From assembly GCA_913055605.1 (NCBI GenBank), contig CAJXKJ010000007.1, positions 18,243-82,242 of the forward strand: 64,000 nucleotides of DNA, given 5' to 3'. The notes under the pieces were generated by a model. It did no database searches and was not told where the DNA came from. It saw only the letters and a list, made by a program, of their open reading frames with translations. Numbering within the stretch: the stretch's first letter is position 1; every line of letters starts with the position of its first letter. This DNA is from an uncultured Euryhalocaulis sp. (lineage in GTDB: Bacteria > Pseudomonadota > Alphaproteobacteria > Caulobacterales > Maricaulaceae). Shown here in pieces: positions 17,011-26,743 of the stretch. The translations under genes and the position numbers were made by a program.

Positions 17011-17106
17011 CACGGCGGCTCGTGCGCTGCGCCCGCGCCCAGTCTAGCGGCCGCGGACTGCAGCAGGATGCGGCGGCTGGTCGCCCCCGCCCGCCGCCGG
17101 TCCGGC

Positions 17107-18498
17107 TCAGATCACCTTGCCGGGGTTCAGCAGACCCTTGGGGTCCATCGCCGACTTGATCGAGCGCATCAGGGCCAGCTCCTCCGACGACCGCGAGTAG
17201 TGCAGATAGGGCTTCTTGTGCAGGCCGATCCCGTGCTCGGCGGAGATCGAGCCGCCCCATTCGCCGATGAGCTCGTAGAGCATCTCGTCCATCTCGTGCT
17301 CGGTCCCGGCGTTTTCGTCCAGCTTGACCGAGACGTGCAGATTGCCGTCGGCGATATGGCCGAAATAGAGCGTCTTGTGCTTCGGCCATTTGGCGGTGAG
17401 GCGTTCGTCGACCTGGCGGGCGAACTCCCCGATCTGACCGGTGGGGACGGAGACGTCGAAGCCGAGCTGGGGCATGTGGCCGGCGGCCTGGAACTCGCCG
17501 GGGCAGTCGCGGATCGCCCATAGCTCCCGGGCGTCCTTGTCCGACTGGGCGACGACGGCGTCCAGCACCAGGCCCTGTTCCAGCGCCTCGCCCATCACGC
17601 TGGCGAAGCGTTCGGGGTCGCCGTCGGGGTCGCCGCCCATCGCCTCCATCAGCACATAGATGCCGGTCTCGTCGTTCAGCGGCAGCGGCGGGGTGCGGTT
17701 CAGCTTCACCGTGCCGGTCTCGTAGAAGCCGGGCCACATGACCTCGAACGCCGAAAGCTGGCCGCCCAGGCGTGGGCGCACATGGTTCAGCAGCTTCACC
17801 GCGTCGTCGAAGCCGGGCAGGGCGCACAGCGCGGTGGAGACGCTGAGCGGCTTGGGATGCAGGCGCAGGACCAGCCGGGTGATGACGCCGAGCGTGCCCT
17901 CCGAGCCGATGAAGAGCTGCTTCAGGTCGTAGCCGGTGTTGTTCTTGATCATCCGGTTCATGGAGGAGATCACCGTGCCGTCCATCAGCACCGCCTCCAC
18001 GCCCAGGATCAGGTCGCGCATCATGCCGTAGCGCAGCACGCGGTTGCCCCCGGCGTTGGTGGACGCGTTGCCGGCGATGTGCGCATGGCGCCCGCCGGTA
18101 TCGAGCGGGAACAGCAGGCCGTTCTCGTCCGCCGTCTTCTGCACGGTGTCCAGGGTGACGCCAGCCTGCACCGTCATCGTGCCGCCGCTGGTGTCCACGT
18201 CCTGGACCGCGCGCATGCGCTCCAGCGACATCAGCAAAGACGGGCGCACCGGCACCGCGCCGCCGCACAGGCCGCTGAGGCCGCCCTGCGGCACCACGGG
18301 GATGTCGTGGTCGTTGCAGTATTTCAGGATTTTCGAGACGTCCTCGGTCGAGGACGGATAGGCGACCGCGACCGGCGCGGCGGCGTCGCCCTTGGCCTCG
18401 ATGTTGAAGTCGCGCAAATGGCGCTCGGTGAAGGCGTCGGAGGCCCCGAGGACCGTCTTTTCCCCGACCAGCGCCTGAAGTTCTGCGGCCGCGTTCAT
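17107..18498 (-). CDS. FAD-linked D-2-hydroxyacid dehydrogenase (GlcD/D-2-hydroxyglutarate dehydrogenase type)
   Basis: 463 aa, the usual length. The FAD-binding PCMH domain (about 45-220) has VVPQGGLSGLCGGAVP, AGNASTNAGGNRVLRYG and GSEGTLGVITR. The C-terminal oxidase domain has LYFGHIADGNLHVSV and ISAEHGIGLHKK, with the conserved His residues, and ends in MDPKGLLNPGKVI. GAGGAAG precedes the start. Family knowledge: oxidises D-lactate, glycolate or D-2-hydroxyglutarate; the sequence alone does not settle the substrate. Confidence 0.9.
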   Translation of the reverse strand: MNAAAELQALVGEKTVLGASDAFTERHLRDFNIEAKGDAAAPVAVAYPSSTEDVSKILKYCNDHDIPVVPQGGLSGLCGGAVPVRPSLLMSLERMRAVQDVDTSGGTMTVQAGVTLDTVQKTADENGLLFPLDTGGRHAHIAGNASTNAGGNRVLRYGMMRDLILGVEAVLMDGTVISSMNRMIKNNTGYDLKQLFIGSEGTLGVITRLVLRLHPKPLSVSTALCALPGFDDAVKLLNHVRPRLGGQLSAFEVMWPGFYETGTVKLNRTPPLPLNDETGIYVLMEAMGGDPDGDPERFASVMGEALEQGLVLDAVVAQSDKDARELWAIRDCPGEFQAAGHMPQLGFDVSVPTGQIGEFARQVDERLTAKWPKHKTLYFGHIADGNLHVSVKLDENAGTEHEMDEMLYELIGEWGGSISAEHGIGLHKKPYLHYSRSSEELALMRSIKSAMDPKGLLNPGKVI

Positions 18499-18568
18499 CG
18501 CGCCTTCCTCCCGTTTGTTCTCTGTTGGGAGCGGTCTAGCGCGCGCGCGCCGGTATGGTCCAGAAGGT

Positions 18569-19411
18569 CTAGCGGAAGCGCCCGCCGCCGCGGCCCAGCA
18601 TCTGTTCCCCGATCAGGCAGTTCGCGCGGGATTCCTCCTGCCCCTCGAAGACGAACTGGGCGGGACGGACTTCGCGGGGGGGCAGGAGGCTGGCGATCTC
18701 CAGAACCAGCTTGCCGCGGATCGTGGCGGCCAGCTCGCTGATATTGTGCACCGGGGCGATGAAGGAGCCGGAGCCGGCGATCACGCAGTCCTCGTAATAC
18801 TGGTCGAGGTCCGGGATGTCGTACCATTCCAGCGTGTCGTTCAGCAGGATCGGCAGGCCGTTGATGACGATGCCGCGCTCGGCCACCGCGTCGCGCGCTT
18901 CCTCCACCGGGCCGCCGGTATTGTTCGGGCCGTCGCCGGAAATGTCGATGACCTTGCGCGCGCCGTCATACTCGTTGTTGTCGATCATCTCCGCGGCGGC
19001 GAACAAAGCGCGGGAGATGGAGGTGCGGCGTTCGGGATAGACGGGCCGGGTCTCCAGCGCGTCGGCGAAGCGCAGCGCGTCCTCGCGCGAGCGGATCAGC
19101 GTCCAGGGAACGATGGTGTTCTGGGCGTAGGCGTCGCCCCATTCGACATAGGTCACGACCACGCCGCCGCGCGCGCCATAGACGATGGCGTCGATCACAT
19201 CTTCGTGGCGGAACGCCTCCGCATAGCCGTGACGCTGGAGCTGGTGCTCGTCGTAATCCATGGACTGGGAGACATCGACGGCCAGAACCAGCTCCAGATC
19301 CACCGGCCGCATCGACTGGGCCGGAGCCGCCGAAGGCGCGGCGATCGCCAGCGCGGCAAGCGATGCGGCGATGGCGGCGAGCGGGAGGGACGGTCCGTCG
19401 GATGGGTTCAT
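18569..19411 (-). CDS. DUF1194 exported von Willebrand-like protein
   Basis: 280 aa from the ATG at 19411; the open frame extends further upstream without protein-like character. A signal peptide ends at APAQS. AVDVSQSMDYDE is a MIDAS-type metal motif, followed by RRTSISRALFAAAEMI and KVIDISGDGPNN, all typical of DUF1194. The family is common in alphaproteobacteria, with unknown function and a periplasmic location. It diverges from the VOC gene at 19557. Confidence 0.85.
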   Translation of the reverse strand: MNPSDGPSLPLAAIAASLAALAIAAPSAAPAQSMRPVDLELVLAVDVSQSMDYDEHQLQRHGYAEAFRHEDVIDAIVYGARGGVVVTYVEWGDAYAQNTIVPWTLIRSREDALRFADALETRPVYPERRTSISRALFAAAEMIDNNEYDGARKVIDISGDGPNNTGGPVEEARDAVAERGIVINGLPILLNDTLEWYDIPDLDQYYEDCVIAGSGSFIAPVHNISELAATIRGKLVLEIASLLPPREVRPAQFVFEGQEESRANCLIGEQMLGRGGGRFR

Positions 19412-19556
19412 ACTGCCCCGGCCTTGTTCTGGTGCTGCGACCCTTTTCGGAAACGATTGTAGGCGCCTATCCGTCCGCTTGGAAACAGGCCCGTGCGGTT
19501 CGCCGCGCCGCGCCTGTGTGTATAGTCCGGCCAACAAGAAGACCGGGAGGACGAGC

Positions 19557-20471
19557 ATGAACGGACCGGACCTGCGGCCCTGGACGCGGCGCGCGGTGAT
19601 GCAGGCGCTGGGCGTGGCGGCGCTGCCCGGCGCGGCGCTGGCGCAGAGCGCCAATCCGGGCGCATCCGTCGTCGGCGACATCGCCCCCCATGCCGGCCCG
19701 ATGGACCTGCCGCTGCGCGCGACGATCCTGGAGCATATCGGAACGGTCGTGCCGGACGTGGCGGCCTCCACGCGCTTCCACTCCAGACTGTTCAACCCGA
19801 ACATTCGCAAGGAGAACGCCGGCGCGCTGCGCGCCTATGTCGATCTCAGCGGGCCGGACGGGGAGTGGGGCTATCTGGCCTTCGGCGACCGCGGCGAAGA
19901 GGCCGCCTATTTCGACCATTTCTGCGCCACCATCGCGGACTATAACCCCGAGGCGATGGCCGAGACGCTGCGCGCGCAGGGCATCGACCCGGGCGCGAAC
20001 TGGGCGACCTTCGGCCAGTTCTTCGACCCCGACGATATCGGCGTGCAGGTAATCGCCGATCCGGGCGGCTGGTTCCCCACGGTGATCGACGCCGAGCCGA
20101 TGGTGGAGGGGCCGGCGGTTCTGACCCCGAAGGGGCTGGCGCATGTGACCCTGCGGACCGGGGACATCGACCGAAGTGTGGAATTCTACCGCAAATGGTT
20201 CGGGCCGGAGGCCGGATCGAACGAGACGGGGCAGGTCTGGTTCCGGCTGGGCTCTGGCACAGTGACGCTGATGCCGCCGCGCGCGGACGGGCCGGGGCCG
20301 GGGATCGACCATATCTGCGTGCGCACGGCACCGTTCGACCGGGACGCGGTGATCGAAACCCTGACCGCCATGGGCGCGACGGCCAGCGCGGTCGAGGCCC
20401 CGTCCGGGGCGACGGTGCGCTTCACCGACCCGGCGGGCCTGATTTTCGAGCTGCAGCCGGAGGGCGCCTGA
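19557..20471 (+). CDS. Exported two-module VOC (glyoxalase-fold) protein
   Basis: 304 aa; GGGAGG lies upstream of the ATG. The N-terminus TRRAVMQALGVAALPGAALAQ is a Tat-like signal. Two VOC modules follow: about 55-150 (ILEHIGTVVPDVAASTRFHS) and about 175-300 (LAHVTLRTGDIDRSVEFYRKWFG, then PGIDHICVRT and a terminal FELQPEG). Family knowledge: VOC proteins bind a divalent metal and act in isomerase, dioxygenase or binding roles; an exported double-module form has no obvious assigned substrate. Confidence 0.8.
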   Translation: MNGPDLRPWTRRAVMQALGVAALPGAALAQSANPGASVVGDIAPHAGPMDLPLRATILEHIGTVVPDVAASTRFHSRLFNPNIRKENAGALRAYVDLSGPDGEWGYLAFGDRGEEAAYFDHFCATIADYNPEAMAETLRAQGIDPGANWATFGQFFDPDDIGVQVIADPGGWFPTVIDAEPMVEGPAVLTPKGLAHVTLRTGDIDRSVEFYRKWFGPEAGSNETGQVWFRLGSGTVTLMPPRADGPGPGIDHICVRTAPFDRDAVIETLTAMGATASAVEAPSGATVRFTDPAGLIFELQPEGA

Positions 20472-20485
20472 GGAGTAACGAGGCT

Positions 20486-20501
20486 GTAACCCCCGTGTTA
20501 C
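20486..20501. repeat. GTAAC-N6-GTTAC inverted repeat
   Basis: A 5-bp inverted repeat between the VOC gene stop and the c-type cytochrome gene. It could be a regulator site for the downstream operon. Compare the reversed arrangement at 10610-10628. Confidence 0.25.
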
Positions 20502-20598
20502 TGCAGGTGGAACGGTAATAATCTGTCTGTGCGCCGCGATCGGCGCCATGCCGGTAAGGTCTGCGCGCACTGCGCAGCGGACAAGGGAGGAAGTATCG

Positions 20599-21300
20599 AT
20601 GGTTCGCAGAATGACGCTGCTGTCCGGGGCCGCCGTCGCCATGGCGCTGGCCGCCTGCGGCGCGCCGGACGAGGCCGCCGAGACGCCGGCGCCGGTCCAG
20701 AGCGCCGAAGCCGACCCGGCCGCCGCGCCGGCCGGTCCTGACCGCATGATCGAGACCCCGGCCGGGCAGACCGCGCCCTTTACCCAGGCGCTGCACGACG
20801 ACCCGCCCTACCGGGCCGAGCACGACCTGCTGTGGCTGATGGAAAACATCATGCAGCCGGCGGCGGACGTGTTCTGGGGCTCCGCCGGGTTCGTGATCGA
20901 CGCGGACGGGGAGCACAATCTGCGCCCGACGACCGAGGAGGGCTGGGCCGACGTGGTGACCCACGCCGCCATCGTTGCGGAGATGGGCAATCTGCTGATG
21001 ACGCCGATCTATTCGGCGGACAAGGGCGACGACTGGTTCCAGTACGCCGACTCCCTGGTCGGCATCGGCATGCGCGCCCAGGCCGCGGCCGAGGCGCGCG
21101 ATGAGGAGATGATCTTCGACGTCGGCGCGACGATGGACCGGGTCTGCGAGGGCTGCCACATCGGCTATATGGACCCCGACAAGATCTATGATCCGATCGG
21201 CCTGCCGAGCGCGGCGGACGTATCGGATGACAGCCAGGCCAACGACCTGCCCAACGCGGCCGAACAGTCCGATGACCGGGCGGACGACGGCATCCAATGA
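20599..21300 (+). CDS. Lipoprotein c-type cytochrome-like protein
   Basis: 233 aa from the ATG at 20599 with GGGAGG upstream. The lipobox is ALAAC at about residue 20. A mostly helical domain follows, with a single haem motif CEGCH at about residues 183-187, near the C-terminus as in cytochrome c-prime-like four-helix proteins. The last 35 residues are acidic. It overlaps the HupE/UreJ gene by ATGA, so translation is probably coupled. Inferred role: an electron carrier or haem sensor for the HupE/anchor system. Confidence 0.72.
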   Translation: MVRRMTLLSGAAVAMALAACGAPDEAAETPAPVQSAEADPAAAPAGPDRMIETPAGQTAPFTQALHDDPPYRAEHDLLWLMENIMQPAADVFWGSAGFVIDADGEHNLRPTTEEGWADVVTHAAIVAEMGNLLMTPIYSADKGDDWFQYADSLVGIGMRAQAAAEARDEEMIFDVGATMDRVCEGCHIGYMDPDKIYDPIGLPSAADVSDDSQANDLPNAAEQSDDRADDGIQ

Positions 21301-21989
21301 TCCCTGCCGCGCGCGCGGCCCGGCTGATTGCGCCGGTCCTGCTGCTGGCATGCCTGCCCGCGGCCGCGTTCGCGCACGATATTTCGGAGGCCAACGCCCG
21401 GTTTGTCGCCAGTATCGATGGGCCGGCGCCGATCCCGTTCCTGTATCTGGGCGCCAAGCACATGGTCACCGGGATCGACCATGTGCTGTTCCTGGTCGGG
21501 GTCGTCTTTTTTCTGTACCGGCTGCGCGACGTCCTGATCTACGTATCCATGTTCACGCTGGGCCACTCCGCGACGCTGCTGCTGGGCGTGCTGATGGGGT
21601 GGAACGTCAATGCGTTCCTGATCGACGCGATCATCGGGCTCAGCGTTTGCTACAAGGCGTTCGAGAATATGGGCGGCTTCGACCGCCTGCCGTTCCGCAT
21701 CGACACCCGCGCGGCGGTGTTCGCCTTCGGCCTGGCGCACGGGCTGGGCCTGGCGACCAAGCTGATGGACGTGGTGGTCACCGATAACGGCCTGCTGGCC
21801 AATCTGATCAGCTTCAATGTCGGGGTGGAGCTGGGCCAGGTCATGGTGCTGGTCGTGGTGGTCGCGCTGCTGAATCTGTGGCGGGCGACGCCGACCTTCC
21901 GCCCCGGGGCGTTCGCGGCGAACGTGGCGCTGATGGCGGCGGGCTTTGTCCTGACCGGATACCAGCTGGCGATGTGGGCCCAGAGCTGA
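21297..21989 (+). CDS. HupE/UreJ-like membrane protein
   Basis: 230 aa. A signal-like first helix ends AAAFAHDIS. GAKHMVTGIDHVLFL is the histidine-rich motif of the HupE/UreJ_2 family. Six or so further hydrophobic helices are visible, with FTLGHSATLLLG and FGLAHGLGLA. Family knowledge: HupE and UreJ are nickel or cobalt permease-related; the UreJ_2 branch is less defined. It overlaps the cytochrome gene by 4 nt and is followed after 41 nt by the anchor protein gene, so it is probably part of a three-gene metal-related operon. Confidence 0.82.
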   Translation: MIPAARAARLIAPVLLLACLPAAAFAHDISEANARFVASIDGPAPIPFLYLGAKHMVTGIDHVLFLVGVVFFLYRLRDVLIYVSMFTLGHSATLLLGVLMGWNVNAFLIDAIIGLSVCYKAFENMGGFDRLPFRIDTRAAVFAFGLAHGLGLATKLMDVVVTDNGLLANLISFNVGVELGQVMVLVVVVALLNLWRATPTFRPGAFAANVALMAAGFVLTGYQLAMWAQS

Positions 21990-22030
21990 GGAGATACGGG
22001 CCGCCATAAGCCGGCCCCGAGGAGAAACGC

Positions 22031-22675
22031 ATGAACGACACCAGCCAGATGAAGGGCCCGCACCAGAGCGAGCCGGGGGGCGAGCCGGGCAGCGAGAAGC
22101 CGAGCGGCAAGGCGCTGTGGATCGGCGTGGCGGCGGCGGCCGTGGTCGCTGTCGTGGTTCTGGTCGTGGCCGTCCTGCCGGCGGAGTTCGGCGTGGACCC
22201 GACCGGCGCGGGCGAGGCGACGGGCCTGTCGGGCCTGGCCGACGCCGGCGAGCTGTCGGAGGCCGAACGCGGCGCGCTGCGCGGCGAGGGCGTGTTCACG
22301 ACCTATGACGAGGCGATGCGCTATGACCGGCGGGAATTCGAAATCCCCTCCTATGGCTCGCTGGAGTTTAAATACACGCTGGAAGAGGGCGCGCCGCTGG
22401 TCTTCAACTGGACCTCGACCGCGCCGGTGACGATCGACATGCACGCCCACCCGTTCGACGGCGGCGAGGCGCTGACCGAATCCTATAGCCAGGGCGAGAG
22501 CGAGGGCGAGAGCGGCGTCTATATCGCCCAATTCACCGGCATCCATGGCTGGTACTGGCAGAACCGCACGCTGGACCCCGTCACCGTGACCATCAACGCC
22601 GCCGGGCCGTTCACCGAGACCACGATCTTCGACGATCTGGGCGAGACGCCGGAAGCCGCCGCCCCGGTCGACTAG
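22031..22675 (+). CDS. Transmembrane anchor protein associated with HupE/UreJ
   Basis: 214 aa. A cytoplasmic start of about 27 residues leads into one transmembrane helix (about 30-50). Then comes LPAEFGVDPTGAGEATGL, a block I recognise from proteins annotated as transmembrane anchor proteins next to HupE/UreJ genes. The C-terminal beta-rich domain has an MHAHPFDGG motif and GIHGWYWQNRT. Inferred: a periplasmic domain presenting histidines to a metal, tethered next to the permease. GAGGAG precedes the start. Confidence 0.7.
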   Translation: MNDTSQMKGPHQSEPGGEPGSEKPSGKALWIGVAAAAVVAVVVLVVAVLPAEFGVDPTGAGEATGLSGLADAGELSEAERGALRGEGVFTTYDEAMRYDRREFEIPSYGSLEFKYTLEEGAPLVFNWTSTAPVTIDMHAHPFDGGEALTESYSQGESEGESGVYIAQFTGIHGWYWQNRTLDPVTVTINAAGPFTETTIFDDLGETPEAAAPVD

Positions 22676-22733
22676 GGGCCACTAAGCGTCTGGGCGGCCT
22701 CCCGCATTCCTGCGAACGCTGTTACGCAGGGCC

Positions 22734-23939
22734 ATGCTGCGCGCCGCCCGATTCGCCCTTGCGGGATGCGTTTCGCTGACCGCCTTCGGCGGGGCGGCGC
22801 TGGCGCAGCAGCCGCTCTCCCGCATCGTCACCGACGGCCAGCTGTTCGGCGACGTGCGCGTGCGCGGCGAGCGGATCGAGGATGGAAGCAAGACCGAGCC
22901 GGCGGAGGTCGCCTCCGCCCGCGTGCGCGTCGGTTTCCAGACTGCGGAGTTCCAGCGCCTGTCTTTGCTGGTGGAGGCCGAGGGCACGGCGGTGACCGGG
23001 GACACTGCGCCGCCGGGGGCCACTGGCTATCCCTATCCGTCCGCGCAGACCGCCGGGAACGTCGAGCTGAACCGCATCCAGGTCAGCTATGAGAGCGACT
23101 ACGCCTACGCCGCCGTCGGCCGGCAGCTGCTGGAATATGGCGACGAGCGCTATGTCGGGGACGAGGATTTCCGGCAGGACGACCGCACGTTCGACGCGCT
23201 GTACGCCGAATGGGAGGCGGTGCCCGGCGCGACGCTGTCCTACGCCTATGCCTGGCGGATGAACGACACCTATCGCGACGACTATCTGCTGTCCGACAGC
23301 CATCTGGTGCAGCTGGAATATATCCAGTCCAACGCCCTGCGCGCGGCGGCCTTCGCCTATCTGATCGATCTGGAGAAGGCGCCGGAAATGTCCGCGGTGA
23401 CCTATGGCGCGCGGGTCTGGGGCAGCCTGCCGTTCTGGCGGCTGGTGTTCGATTACGACGCGCAATGGGCGCGGCAGTCCGACTGGGGCGCGGCGACCGG
23501 CTCCTTCGATCTGGACGACATCTCGGCGGCGGGCACGCTGGCCTACGGCCCGCTGTCGGCGACCGCGCGTTACCAGCGGCTGGAGGGCAACGGCGTGCGC
23601 GGGGTCACCTATCCATTCGCCAGCCGGCACGGCCAACGCGGCTGGACCGAGCTGTTCGAACAGGGCCCGGCGAGCGGGCTGGAAGCCTGGACGCTGGAGG
23701 CCGAGGCCAATCTTTCCGCGCTGGAATTCTTCCGCGGGCTGGCGCTGCAGGGGGCGGTGCACCAGTACGACGCCCTCCTGAACGGCGGGCCGTCGCTGGG
23801 CTGGGAGTGGGACGCCGGGGCGCGCGTCACGTTCAGCCCGAATGTCAGCGCGGCGCTGTCCTATGCCGACTTCAACGGCGAGACGGCCGGACCGCCGGAC
23901 CGGGAGCGGGTCTGGTTGGAGCTGAACGTCCGGCATTGA
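22734..23939 (+). CDS. Outer-membrane beta-barrel protein (alginate-export-like)
   Basis: 401 aa. A signal peptide ends at ALAQQ. The mature part alternates aromatic and polar strands, for example YAAVGRQLLEYGDERYVGDEDFRQDDRTFDALY, a feature of alginate-export-type barrels (quoted motif shortened in key part: GRQLLEYGDERYVG). It ends ERVWLELNVRH. Role inferred as a porin or exporter barrel with unknown substrate. It lies 58 bp after the anchor protein gene, so it could belong to the same operon. Confidence 0.7.
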   Translation: MLRAARFALAGCVSLTAFGGAALAQQPLSRIVTDGQLFGDVRVRGERIEDGSKTEPAEVASARVRVGFQTAEFQRLSLLVEAEGTAVTGDTAPPGATGYPYPSAQTAGNVELNRIQVSYESDYAYAAVGRQLLEYGDERYVGDEDFRQDDRTFDALYAEWEAVPGATLSYAYAWRMNDTYRDDYLLSDSHLVQLEYIQSNALRAAAFAYLIDLEKAPEMSAVTYGARVWGSLPFWRLVFDYDAQWARQSDWGAATGSFDLDDISAAGTLAYGPLSATARYQRLEGNGVRGVTYPFASRHGQRGWTELFEQGPASGLEAWTLEAEANLSALEFFRGLALQGAVHQYDALLNGGPSLGWEWDAGARVTFSPNVSAALSYADFNGETAGPPDRERVWLELNVRH

Positions 23940-23976
23940 TAGTCTGACCGCCGGTTGGGCCGTCGGGGAGGGCGCC

Positions 23977-24801
23977 ATGACCGCTGCCGATACTGTGAGC
24001 GTGAGCGACGGCGGCCGGGCGCCGTTCTGGAAGGTCTGGGCGATCCTGACGGCGGCCGGCGTTCTGGGCGTGCTGGCGATCCTGCCCTATTCGCTGGCGG
24101 CGCAGGCCGGGGCGCTGGAACAGATTGCCCACGAAGCGCCGATCCCGCTGTCCGCCATCCTGGCGATCCAGCTGGTCCAGAACGCGGTCTTTGTGGCCAT
24201 CGCTGTGGCGGCGGGCCTGTGGGCCGCGCGGCGGCTGGATCTGGCCACGCCGATCGTCGACGCGCTGGCCGCCGGGCGCGCCGTTCCGTGGAAGCCGCGC
24301 GCCGCCGCGATCAGCGCGGCCGTCGGCGTTGCGGCGGCGCTGCTTCTGCTGGGGCTGGACGTCTATGTGTTCGGCGGGCTGGACGGGATCGATCCCGCCG
24401 CGCCGGCGGCGCGCCCGCCGGTCTGGACCGGCTTTCTGGCCTCTTTCTATGGCGGGATCACCGAGGAGCTGTTCCTGCGCCTGTTCCTGCTGTCGCTGAT
24501 CGCGCTGGGCCTGCACGCGGCGGCGACGGCCGGCCGGCCGGGATCGCGGCCGCTGTCGGGCTGGGCGTTCTGGACCGCCAATCTGGCCGCGGCGGTGATT
24601 TTCGGACTAGGCCATCTGCCGGCGACCGCCATGCTGGTCCCGCTGACCGGCGAGGTGATCCTGCGCGCGGTCGTGCTGAACGGGATCGTCGGGGTCGCGT
24701 GCGGCGTTCTGTACCGGCGGTTCGGGCTGGAATGGGCGATCCTGGCGCATTTCAGCGCCGATATCGTGCTGCACGTCCTGTTCCCGCTGATCTCCCCGTG
24801 A
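23977..24801 (+). CDS. CPBP family intramembrane metalloprotease
   Basis: 274 aa with about seven hydrophobic segments. The C-terminal half has the CPBP (CAAX protease/bacteriocin-processing) motifs: GGITEELFLRLF with the Glu-Glu pair, AAAVIFGLGHLPA with the first His, and LAHFSADIVLH with the second. GGGAGGG precedes the ATG. Family knowledge: these are intramembrane proteases or abortive-infection-type proteins. No partner gene is evident here. Confidence 0.85.
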   Translation: MTAADTVSVSDGGRAPFWKVWAILTAAGVLGVLAILPYSLAAQAGALEQIAHEAPIPLSAILAIQLVQNAVFVAIAVAAGLWAARRLDLATPIVDALAAGRAVPWKPRAAAISAAVGVAAALLLLGLDVYVFGGLDGIDPAAPAARPPVWTGFLASFYGGITEELFLRLFLLSLIALGLHAAATAGRPGSRPLSGWAFWTANLAAAVIFGLGHLPATAMLVPLTGEVILRAVVLNGIVGVACGVLYRRFGLEWAILAHFSADIVLHVLFPLISP

Positions 24802-24850
24802 TTGCTGCGGACGCTTGCCAGCCCGGCCCGGCTTACGCTTAGCTGGACCG

Positions 24851-26713
<1,863 letters not shown>

Positions 26714-26743
26714 GCGCGCACCGATAACACTCGGGGAGACGTC

